In this document: positions 54,234 through 61,631 of the stretch, piece after piece | Layout: the number at the start of each line of letters is the position of its first letter | How positions within the stretch are numbered: position 1 is the stretch's first letter | Assembly (NCBI GenBank): GCA_015061115.1 | Contig: SUXE01000007.1 | Location: forward strand, 143,457-207,456 | Direction of reading: 5' to 3' | DNA length: 64,000 nucleotides | Source: Bacteroidales bacterium | GTDB lineage: Bacteria; Bacteroidota; Bacteroidia; Bacteroidales; Paludibacteraceae | Notes under the pieces: generated by a model | Seen by the model: only the letters and a program-made list of their open reading frames with translations | Database searches by the model: none | Told to the model about the DNA's origin: nothing | Program-made: the position numbers and the translations under genes

Positions 54234-56060
54234 ATGCCAAAAGAGTACAGACTTACGGATTTTCTGCCTACGACAAAGAAAGAGACAGATTTGAGAGGAT
54301 GGGATTACGTGGATGTAGTCTTGTTCTCTGGAGACGCGTATGTTGACCACCCTTCGTTTGCAGGGGCTGTGGTCGGCAGATGTTTGGAGTCGTACGGATT
54401 GCGAGTGGCTCTTGTGCCACAACCTGATTGGCATGGTGATTACCGTGATTTCAAGAAATTTGGCAAACCACGTATGTTTTTTGCGGTCTCATCTGGCTGT
54501 ATGGACTCGATGGTGAACCATTACACGGCTGGATTGAGAAAACGTAGTGACGACGCCTATTCTCCCGATGGAAAGGCAGGTTTCCGACCTGATCGTTGCA
54601 CCACCGTCTACACGAAGATATTGAAAGAACTTTATCCGGATGTGCCGGTTGTGATCGGCGGATTGGAGGCGAGTCTCCGTCGTCTTACCCATTATGATTA
54701 CTGGGATGACACATTGATGCCGACTATTCTGGCCACCTGTGGAGCTGACTTGTTGATCTATGGAATGGGAGAGTTGCCACTTAAAGAGATAGCTACCCGA
54801 TGCAAGAGAGGCGAGAGTGTGTTTGGAATGCACGATGTGCCTCAGACTTCGTATATTATTGAAGGGAATAAGATTCCCGAATACGACGGTGAGACTTTTG
54901 AACTGTTTCCGCATTTTGAGTGTGTGAAGGATAAAATGAAACAGGCAAAGAATTTCCGTGTGATAGAGGAGGAGAGTAATAAGATGGAGGCACGTCGTCT
55001 CGTGCAACGTATTGACAAGAATCATATAACGGTGGTCAATCCTCCATTCCCTGTGATGGAGTCGAAGGATTTGGATGCATCGTTTGATCTGCCATACACA
55101 CGTCTTCCTCATCCTAAATATAAAGGCAAGAGAATCCCTGCCTATGATATGATCAAGTTCAGTATCAATATCCACAGAGGCTGTTTCGGAGGTTGCTCGT
55201 TCTGCGCGATCAGTGCGCATCAGGGCAAACATATTACTTCACGAAGCAAGGAGAGTATCATGAGGGAGGTGAAGGAGGTGTGCGAACATCCTGAATTCAA
55301 AGGCTATCTGTCGGATCTTGGAGGACCGAGCGCGAATATGTATGAGATGCGTGGACGAAATCAGGAGTTGTGCAAGAAGTGTAAAAGACCGAGTTGCGCT
55401 TTTCCGAAGGTGTGTCCGAATATGAATACAGACCATTCGTCGCTTATCGCCCTTTATAAAGAGGTGGATAAACTGCATAAGATCAAGAAATCTTTTATAG
55501 GTAGTGGTGTGCGTTATGATCTGATTCTCCATGAAGATAAGGATCCCAAAGCCAATGCCAGCCATCAGGCGTATGCGGAGGAACTTATCACCAATCATGT
55601 GAGCGGACGTTTGAAGGTGGCTCCGGAGCATACGGAGGACGAAGTGTTGTGTTTGATCCGCAAACCAAGTTTTTCACAGTTTGAGAAGTTCAAGAAAGAG
55701 TTTGACAGGATTTGTGGCAAGGCAGGTTTACGTCAGCAGATAATACCGTATTTCATCAGTTCACATCCGGGATGCCATCGCGTAGACATGGCGATGTTGG
55801 CTGCACGCACGAAAGCCATGGGATTCAATCTGGAGCAGGTGCAGGATTTCACACCTACACCGATGACTTTCGCTACAGAGATGTATTATACAGGTATAAA
55901 TCCATACACGTTGGAGAAAGTTTACACTCCACGAACAAAGAAAGACAAGGAAGACCAGCGTAAATTCTTCTTCTGGTATAAGAAAGAGTATAAACAGGAG
56001 ATTATCCGTGATCTGAAAAGTTTGGGAAGAGCGGATATCATCAAGAAATTGTTTGGATAG
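54234..56060 (+). CDS. YgiQ-family radical SAM protein
   Basis: This 608-residue protein has an N-terminal B12-binding-like region ('VDVVLFSGDAYVDHPSFAGAVVG'). A radical SAM core follows, with Cys317-x3-Cys321-x2-Cys324 (HRGCFGGCSFC). A second Cys group comes at 'CKKCKRPSCAFPKVCPN' (about 382-398), and 'GKAGLRQQIIPYFISSHPGC' follows. These fit the YgiQ family, whose reaction is not established. The C-terminal extension typical of the family is present. It begins 54 bp after priA and ends at a convergent terminator. Confidence 0.88.
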   Translation: MPKEYRLTDFLPTTKKETDLRGWDYVDVVLFSGDAYVDHPSFAGAVVGRCLESYGLRVALVPQPDWHGDYRDFKKFGKPRMFFAVSSGCMDSMVNHYTAGLRKRSDDAYSPDGKAGFRPDRCTTVYTKILKELYPDVPVVIGGLEASLRRLTHYDYWDDTLMPTILATCGADLLIYGMGELPLKEIATRCKRGESVFGMHDVPQTSYIIEGNKIPEYDGETFELFPHFECVKDKMKQAKNFRVIEEESNKMEARRLVQRIDKNHITVVNPPFPVMESKDLDASFDLPYTRLPHPKYKGKRIPAYDMIKFSINIHRGCFGGCSFCAISAHQGKHITSRSKESIMREVKEVCEHPEFKGYLSDLGGPSANMYEMRGRNQELCKKCKRPSCAFPKVCPNMNTDHSSLIALYKEVDKLHKIKKSFIGSGVRYDLILHEDKDPKANASHQAYAEELITNHVSGRLKVAPEHTEDEVLCLIRKPSFSQFEKFKKEFDRICGKAGLRQQIIPYFISSHPGCHRVDMAMLAARTKAMGFNLEQVQDFTPTPMTFATEMYYTGINPYTLEKVYTPRTKKDKEDQRKFFFWYKKEYKQEIIRDLKSLGRADIIKKLFG

Positions 56061-56066
56061 ATATGT

Positions 56067-56090
56067 GGAGACGGGATGTATCACGTCTCC
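56067..56090. terminator. bidirectional terminator between converging genes
   Basis: GGAGACG pairs with CGTCTCC around a 10-base loop, followed by 'attatttt'. It lies between the YgiQ-type gene (+) and an unknown gene (-). Confidence 0.65.
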
Positions 56091-56091
56091 A

Positions 56092-56637
56092 TTATTTTGA
56101 ATTAGACTCGTTTTTTACATTCATGACAAGAATGGCATCTGATTTATATACCTCTAAATCGTCTCCCAACCATGTTTCTCCTTTTCTTTCCATGTGAAAA
56201 GAAATAGTGACATAATTTTCATCCACACTCATTATGATACAAAAGTTGTGAGAGTGGGGCAATATGTTGGAAAGTTTATGACAAAATGAAATAGCTCTTT
56301 TTAATGTGATTTTGTCAAATTTGACAATTTTAAAAATAACCTTGTTATTAGAGACCTCATTGCCTGTCAGATCATCATAAAAGAATTCGAATTTATTAGT
56401 TTCTTCTCCTAGTTGATTTAAGAAACTCGTTTTGTTTAACATGTAATATATGTTTCCTTTTTCGTCCATTTCCTGAATGCCGCTTTGTAAAACGTCAATC
56501 AAGATCTTTGGTAGCCGTATCGCATTATAATGATTCTCAAATGACAAATGATTTTTCTTTGCCAACATCAACATCTGATTGTTGTATTTATATTCTATCA
56601 TAATATCTGATTTTTGATAAGTCATTTCCTCTGTCAT
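56092..56637 (-). CDS. unknown cytoplasmic protein
   Basis: 181 residues without a signal peptide or membrane helices. Mixed alpha/beta look; notable parts are 'YKYNNQMLMLAKKNHLSFE', 'GIQEMDEKGNIYYMLNKTSFLNQL' and a C-terminal 'FCIIMSVDENYVTISFHMERKGETWLGDDLE', which reads as beta strands. Immunity-type proteins of polymorphic toxin systems can look like this, but no toxin gene is next to it, so I do not claim it. The ATG has another Met six codons in. Function unknown. Confidence 0.5.
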   Translation of the reverse strand: MTEEMTYQKSDIMIEYKYNNQMLMLAKKNHLSFENHYNAIRLPKILIDVLQSGIQEMDEKGNIYYMLNKTSFLNQLGEETNKFEFFYDDLTGNEVSNNKVIFKIVKFDKITLKRAISFCHKLSNILPHSHNFCIIMSVDENYVTISFHMERKGETWLGDDLEVYKSDAILVMNVKNESNSK

Positions 56638-56740
56638 TTGCGAACAGATTCAATGTTGGAAATGATTGTTATTATGACTTGTTTGAGTGTTGTGATGAAT
56701 TGATTGATAAAACACGCATGTCCGTGCGTCTCTACTATTT

Positions 56741-57616
56741 TTATTTGATAAATTCAGCTGGTTCAATATAAGTTTTTAAGACGATATAAAAACTCTCGCA
56801 CAGTGCGACGTTAGATATTATTAAACTTTCATTGGGCTTTAATGCTTTGATTCTTTCCATCGCTTTAGGTGAAATACCGTTGCCCACATTTCTATAGATT
56901 AGAACCATATCGCCTGCTGAAGTCTTGACCATTACGTTGCTCCCTTCAATTCTGTGTGTGACATCCCATCTGTCTTTGACAACCACTTTCATAGGAAAAT
57001 TATAATTGACAGGAAGCGTAGAAAGAGGTTCTCCGTCGTAGACTTGTTCTTTGCCGGTTCTGTCTAAATAGTGCAATTCAATACGAAAATCCCTTTTGAG
57101 ACTTCTAGCCTTATAATCTTTTGGATCACCTCCCTTTGGATCTGGTATAAGAGAATATCTTTTATTGCATAAAAGTTCATTTGTTTTGTTGTTATAGATA
57201 TTGAGAGTGATCTCTTTATCCTCTTTCTTTAGATTCTTTACTTTCCATCTTTTTGCTTTTATAAGAGAACTGTAATTGTCTTCTTGAAAATATAGATAAC
57301 CTTTTGATGAAGTCAGTTTGAATTGAGTGGAATCCTTTGTCGACGATAGTATCAGGATAGTATCGTTGATTCTTCGTACAGATGTTCTCCTGAATAAATC
57401 ATTGACATATGTCTCATTGTATGTGTCTTTGAGTTGTGATTCAGAAAAGAGTCTGTATATATCATTGTCTGTATAGCAACAGGTATCTTTTGTCATTAAA
57501 GATGTGCCTTTTAGTGGCAATATAGAGTCGTTGCTTGCAGTCTGCCCATGCACCGTCGCTCCCACAGAAAGAAGAGACAGAATGATTATTGAGAGTATGT
57601 ATGTGGCTTTTTTCAT
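56741..57616 (-). CDS. secreted unknown protein, paralogue B
   Basis: 291 residues with signal peptide (KKATYILSIIILSLLSVGATVHG). The mature part looks beta-rich, with 'IRLYHLD'-like short strands, a 'SSTKDSTQFKLTSSKGYLYFQED' region and 'LPVNYNFPMKVVVKDRWDVTHRIEGSNVMVKTSAG'. 'ALKPNESLIISNVALC' precedes the tail. The same order of elements occurs in the gene just upstream (57645-58499), so the two are tandem paralogues. The start of this gene lies 28 bp past the upstream stop; they are probably one transcript. No known family. Confidence 0.55.
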   Translation of the reverse strand: MKKATYILSIIILSLLSVGATVHGQTASNDSILPLKGTSLMTKDTCCYTDNDIYRLFSESQLKDTYNETYVNDLFRRTSVRRINDTILILSSTKDSTQFKLTSSKGYLYFQEDNYSSLIKAKRWKVKNLKKEDKEITLNIYNNKTNELLCNKRYSLIPDPKGGDPKDYKARSLKRDFRIELHYLDRTGKEQVYDGEPLSTLPVNYNFPMKVVVKDRWDVTHRIEGSNVMVKTSAGDMVLIYRNVGNGISPKAMERIKALKPNESLIISNVALCESFYIVLKTYIEPAEFIK

Positions 57617-57644
57617 GGATTGTAGTTTATTTATGTAATGCTAA

Positions 57645-58499
57645 CTAATTGAGGGTGATAATAAAATATTGGGCATCTGCTTTTTTCCTCCTCCCTTCAG
57701 AATCAATGTAGAAAACATTTGTGATAAATAGAGCTTTTTTACTATTTGATTGAGAAAAATTTCTTATTGCAGCCATATATTTGGTTGAGAATAAATTACC
57801 GTCACTAGGTGATATAATGACATCCCCCATTTTATCGGAACCCTCTAAAATAAAACTGTTTACTTTATAAGTTTTATTATTAGGCCCGTAAACAGATATT
57901 TTCATAGGTATATCATAATTTACAGAGATTTCATTTAGCTTCACACTTTCCCTTACCGTTTGTTCGTTGCCGTTAACATCGGTATAAATTAATTGAGCGT
58001 AGTATGATGGTATGACATCTTTTGTTTGAAATGTTTTCTCGGCTAAAAGAACATCGTTTTTTGCATTATATATTTTTATCGTAAATTGTTTCTCATTTTC
58101 ATTTAGATTGCTCACGATCCATGAGTGTAACGATGTCGGATTGATTAATGTGTTTTCTTTTGCTTTGACGAAACGACTATCAATACCGTTTCCGATTATA
58201 CCACAACTGATGCGTCCTTTGTCTACTTCAATCCTGATTGGACTCACTGTGTATCCATCAGGCTTTATCATAATGGTGTTGTCATTGATTCTTTTGATTC
58301 CATTTATATTATTAAAATATTTTAGATGGTTTGGTGGAACTAAATCTATGATATTTTTGAAATCTCCAGAATAACTTCCGTCTGGATTGAAATTGAAAGA
58401 ATCCGTATAGGATTTTTGTGCATTCTGTGCATGCACCGTCGCTCCCACAGAAAGAAGAGACAGAATGATTATTGAGAGTATGTAGACTGTTTTTTTCAT
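57645..58499 (-). CDS. secreted unknown protein, paralogue A
   Basis: 284 residues, signal peptide (KKTVYILSIIILSLLSVGATVHA). Elements shared with its downstream neighbour are 'GIKRINDNTIMIKPDGYTVSPI' (compare 'SVRRINDTILIL'), 'LISLIYTDVNGNEQTVRESVKLNEISVNYDIPMKISV' in outline, and 'ALFITNVFYID' near the end. The signal peptide coding DNA is almost the same in the two genes although the mature parts are well diverged. First gene of the pair on the minus strand. Function unknown; small surface or periplasmic proteins are likely. Confidence 0.55.
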   Translation of the reverse strand: MKKTVYILSIIILSLLSVGATVHAQNAQKSYTDSFNFNPDGSYSGDFKNIIDLVPPNHLKYFNNINGIKRINDNTIMIKPDGYTVSPIRIEVDKGRISCGIIGNGIDSRFVKAKENTLINPTSLHSWIVSNLNENEKQFTIKIYNAKNDVLLAEKTFQTKDVIPSYYAQLIYTDVNGNEQTVRESVKLNEISVNYDIPMKISVYGPNNKTYKVNSFILEGSDKMGDVIISPSDGNLFSTKYMAAIRNFSQSNSKKALFITNVFYIDSEGRRKKADAQYFIITLN

Positions 58500-58599
58500 A
58501 AAATCTGATTTGTTTTATGCTAATTTATGGAATTCTTTTGAAAAAAATCATCATTCTATAATTATTTGCGAGATCATTTTGTTACATCATCCCAAGGTA

Positions 58600-58800
58600 G
58601 GAAAATGTTTGTTACCGTGGCAACGGTTGCCAATTCAGGCCATGGTAGACAAACGTCGAAGACGGTTGTCTACCGTGGTCTGACATAATTACGAATTATG
58701 CATTATGAATTATGAATTTGTCCCATCATCCCACGGTAGTTTTTCGCAATGCTCAAAAATCAACCATGGGCTTGTGTGGCAACCGTTTCCACGGTTGGGG
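58600..58800. repeat. cluster of 'caacggttg'/'ggtagac' palindromes
   Basis: The gap between the unknown secreted pair and the HhH gene has ggcaac-g-gttgcc (58619-58631) and ggtagacaa...ttgtctacc (58644-58674, with gtc-gaa-gac at its tip). It also has an AT repeat 'aattatgcattatgaatt' (58694-58711) and caaccgt-ttcc-acggttg (58780-58797). No gene is visible. Confidence 0.6.
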
Positions 58801-58863
58801 AATGATTGATAACGTGACATATTATCGAGACCGTTTTTAATGATATGCTTTTAATACAAAACA

Positions 58864-58892
58864 GGCCACGGTTGTGATTTCCAACCGTGGCC
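58864..58892. terminator. strong hairpin after the HhH gene
   Basis: GGCCACGGTTG pairs perfectly with CAACCGTGGCC around a 7-base loop. On the minus strand it follows the HhH gene stop by 28 bases and leads into T-rich sequence. It shares the 'caaccgtgg' core of the nearby repeats. Confidence 0.7.
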
Positions 58893-58920
58893 TTTTCTTA
58901 ATTTTGAAATCTGAGTAAGA

Positions 58921-59328
58921 TTAATAAGTCATTTTTGGCTCTAGTTTGCCAGCCTGCTCAATCATTGCCTCTAGCTGACCAACTGAAGGGATACGGCGAG
59001 TAAGCTTCTTCTCTGCATTGACCTCTTCCATCTTTGCGTGTAGGTTCTCTGCTTTACGGTGGCGCAACTCTTTGATTGTGTCTACACCAGCTGCCTCAAG
59101 CAATTCTGCAAACTGTCCTGCGATACCTGTGATGCGGAATAGGTCTGCGTGGTTTGTCCACTTCAAGATCAAAGCATCTGCGATGCCTGTCTTTTCTGCC
59201 ATTTCTTTTCTTCCCTTTGGAGAAGCGCATGCCTCAAGTAGTGCTTCTGTTGTGCGGATTCCTTCTTTTTGTAGCTTCTTTGCGTAAGCTTCTCCTACGC
59301 CTTCGATGTCGAAAATACTGTGTGACAT
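58921..59328 (-). CDS. DUF4332-like helix-hairpin-helix protein
   Basis: 135 residues, soluble and helical. Two helix-hairpin-helix units are visible: 'DIEGVGEAYAKKLQKEGIRTTEALLEAC' (near residues 7-34) and 'ITGIAGQFAELLEAAGVDTIKEL' (near 66-88). 'PSVGQLEAMIEQAGKLEP' follows. This layout fits DUF4332, related to DNA-binding HhH motifs of RNA polymerase and repair proteins. Non-specific DNA binding is likely by family, but no partner is known. Ends before a strong hairpin. Confidence 0.75.
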   Translation of the reverse strand: MSHSIFDIEGVGEAYAKKLQKEGIRTTEALLEACASPKGRKEMAEKTGIADALILKWTNHADLFRITGIAGQFAELLEAAGVDTIKELRHRKAENLHAKMEEVNAEKKLTRRIPSVGQLEAMIEQAGKLEPKMTY

Positions 59329-59540
59329 ATCTTTACCCTTTTTAGTTAATATTCAAATTGTAGTTTCAGATGAGATATTTGTTTTTATCTTATCTTTCTA
59401 ACAAATTTATCTATGCCTACTCTTTTTTCCAAATGATATTTCTATTATTTATCATAAAGTTGCTATCTAACATAATATGTAATGTGCTATATTATTTGAA
59501 TGATTTGAAAAGCCTCTTTTTCAATTAATGGCTGATATTT

Positions 59541-59715
59541 GAGGATTGTTAAGGGCGGAACGCCCTAATCTTCTCTCTTCTGCGAGTTCGTAAGAACGAG
59601 CAGTTATAAATGTCAAGTTTAACAAGTGAATTGTGAGTAGTGTTGTTTGTTATGTGCTCGCCTACGGCTCGCACAATGGGGAGGAGGTTAGGACGTTCCG
59701 TCCTTAACAATCCTC
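59541..59715. mobile_element. MITE-like element, copy B (175 bp)
   Basis: The ends read gaggattgttaagggcgga on the left and ccgtccttaacaatcctc on the right, a near-perfect terminal inverted repeat. The inside holds gttc-gtaa-gaac (near 59585-59597) and gtgctcgcctacggctcgcac (near 59653-59674). No gene. Same family as 15580-15750. AT-rich flanks; no obvious target-site duplication. Confidence 0.65.
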
Positions 59716-59727
59716 ATTAAAATAATA

Positions 59728-59799
59728 GACCATGGTAGTCACTGCCTGCGACAACCATGGCCTTTAATTATGCATTATGCATTATGAATTATGAATTAA
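59728..59799. repeat. ccatgg-type palindrome plus 'tatgcattatgaatt' repeat
   Basis: Accatggtagtc...gacaaccatgg (59729-59760) forms a hairpin just beyond the ispG stop and could end its transcript. It is followed by an AT-rich repeat (59766-59799) of 'attatg(c/a)att' units that recurs at 15823, 58694 and 63896. Confidence 0.5.
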
Positions 59800-59800
59800 T

Positions 59801-61606
59801 TCACGCATCACGCCAGTCTCCGTTCTTCTTGATCAATTCAATAAGTTTGTCTACGGCTTCGTCTTCAGGAATAAGTTTTTCGATACATTCCTGTTTCTTG
59901 TACAGATTGACTTTGCCTCTTGCTGATCCTACATATCCGTAGTCGGCATCCGCCATCTCTCCTGGTCCGTTGACGATGCATCCCATGACTCCGATCTTCA
60001 ATCCTGTCAGATGGGATGTCTTCGCTTTGATCTTCGCTAGTGTCGACTGTAGGTCGTACAATGTGCGTCCGCAACTTGGACAAGATATATATTCTGTCTT
60101 CACCACTCTTGTACGTGTGGCCTGAAGTATGCCGAACGCAACTGATAGCGACTCTTTCAACTTTGATTTGATACTGATTCCGCTTGGCAGATGGTCGATG
60201 AAGAAGATTCCGTTATCGGCTCCTGCGCACACCTGCAATTGTCCGTTGTCTGATGTGCCGTATGTCGATTCCAGGATGACGGGATTGCTCTTGCCCAACG
60301 CTGTAAGCATCACGAAGATATTGCGTCTGCATGCCACATCATTCATGTCAGCATCCGACTTGATTATCAATACTACGTCGTCGGCTACATTTTTCAATGC
60401 GGCTTCTGATGCCTCTCCATACGATAGCTGTAGGAATTTGTAATCCGCATTCACGTCGCCGATCTTTGAAATCTCATTGGCTGAGAATAGCGGATAGCAA
60501 TTTGCCTCTCCTTTCCAATTGGCGAATGGCACGATCTGTGCGACGTTGCAGCTCGCATCATACTTGTCTTTTGATACGAAGTCTGGCTTCAAACCGTCGG
60601 CTTCAGCATATTCGGAAATCACAACTGGCACTTTGCCTCCTCCGATTATTCCGCATCTGCCTACTTTTCTCGCTTCAAGTTTGCAGATATTTTTCAATGC
60701 ATACTCCTGGTTTGCTGTTGTCTTCTTCGCAACTTTGGAATTGATATAGTCGGCAAGCGACTTTGCAACTGGAATCTCGCATTCAGGATCCTCACTCAGT
60801 GACACTCTGATTGTGTCTCCGATTCCGTCGTAGAGAAGGGCTCCTATACCAGCCGCACTCTTCACACGTCCATCCTCTCCTGCACCTGCTTCTGTCACAC
60901 CAAGATGGATAGGGTAGTGAAGGTCTTCAGCCTCCATTCTCTCCACAAGCAGACGGACTGTTTGCACCATGATGATTACGTTGGACGCTTTGATTGAGAT
61001 CACAACATCGTTGAAATTCTCAGACTTGCATATTCTTAAAAACTCAAGACATGATTCAACCATTCCGTTGGATGTGTCGCCATATCTGGAAAGAATTCTG
61101 TCGGATAGTGATCCGTGGTTCACTCCGATTCTTATCGCTGTCTTATGCTCTTTGCAGATGTTAAGGAATGGCACGAAACGGTCGCGGATCTTCTGCAACT
61201 CAGCTGCGTATTCCTCGTCTGTATATTCGAATCTCTTTTGTGTATGCACGCTGTCGACGTAGTTGCCTGGATTGATTCTGACTTTCTCTACGTACTGTGC
61301 TGCCACGTCTGCTGCGGCAGGGTTGAAATGGATGTCTGCTACCAATGGCACATTGCATCCAAGTTCAGCCAAACGTTTCTCGATGAACTGCAGATTGTTG
61401 GCCTCTTTCTGACCTTGGGCTGTAAAACGTACGATTTCTCCACCCACGTCAGCGATTCGTTTGCATTGTTGTGCCGACGCTTCTATATCATTAGTGTCGG
61501 TGTTTGCCATCGACTGTATGCGGATGGGGTTGTTTCCTCCGATCACCACATTGCCCACATGCACTTCAGTCGTCTGTCGACGGCTATATTTAAGAATATT
61601 AGTCAT
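59801..61606 (-). CDS. ispG: 4-hydroxy-3-methylbut-2-en-1-yl diphosphate synthase (long form)
   Basis: 601 residues; IspG (GcpE) reduces MEcPP to HMBPP in the non-mevalonate isoprenoid pathway. The N-terminal barrel has 'PIRIQSMANTDTNDIEAS' and 'PLVADIHFNPAAA'. A large insertion between the barrel and the C-terminal domain (roughly residues 300-500) makes it the long type found in Bacteroidota, Chlamydiae and plants. The iron-sulfur ligands are in 'CPSCGRTLYD' (near 511-514) and 'GCIVNGPGEMADADYGYVG' (near 545, with Glu as the fourth ligand). The spoT-like gene lies upstream on the same strand, 25 bp away. Confidence 0.95.
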   Translation of the reverse strand: MTNILKYSRRQTTEVHVGNVVIGGNNPIRIQSMANTDTNDIEASAQQCKRIADVGGEIVRFTAQGQKEANNLQFIEKRLAELGCNVPLVADIHFNPAAADVAAQYVEKVRINPGNYVDSVHTQKRFEYTDEEYAAELQKIRDRFVPFLNICKEHKTAIRIGVNHGSLSDRILSRYGDTSNGMVESCLEFLRICKSENFNDVVISIKASNVIIMVQTVRLLVERMEAEDLHYPIHLGVTEAGAGEDGRVKSAAGIGALLYDGIGDTIRVSLSEDPECEIPVAKSLADYINSKVAKKTTANQEYALKNICKLEARKVGRCGIIGGGKVPVVISEYAEADGLKPDFVSKDKYDASCNVAQIVPFANWKGEANCYPLFSANEISKIGDVNADYKFLQLSYGEASEAALKNVADDVVLIIKSDADMNDVACRRNIFVMLTALGKSNPVILESTYGTSDNGQLQVCAGADNGIFFIDHLPSGISIKSKLKESLSVAFGILQATRTRVVKTEYISCPSCGRTLYDLQSTLAKIKAKTSHLTGLKIGVMGCIVNGPGEMADADYGYVGSARGKVNLYKKQECIEKLIPEDEAVDKLIELIKKNGDWRDA

Positions 61607-61631
61607 GACTATTATAAGTTATCTTCTTTAT

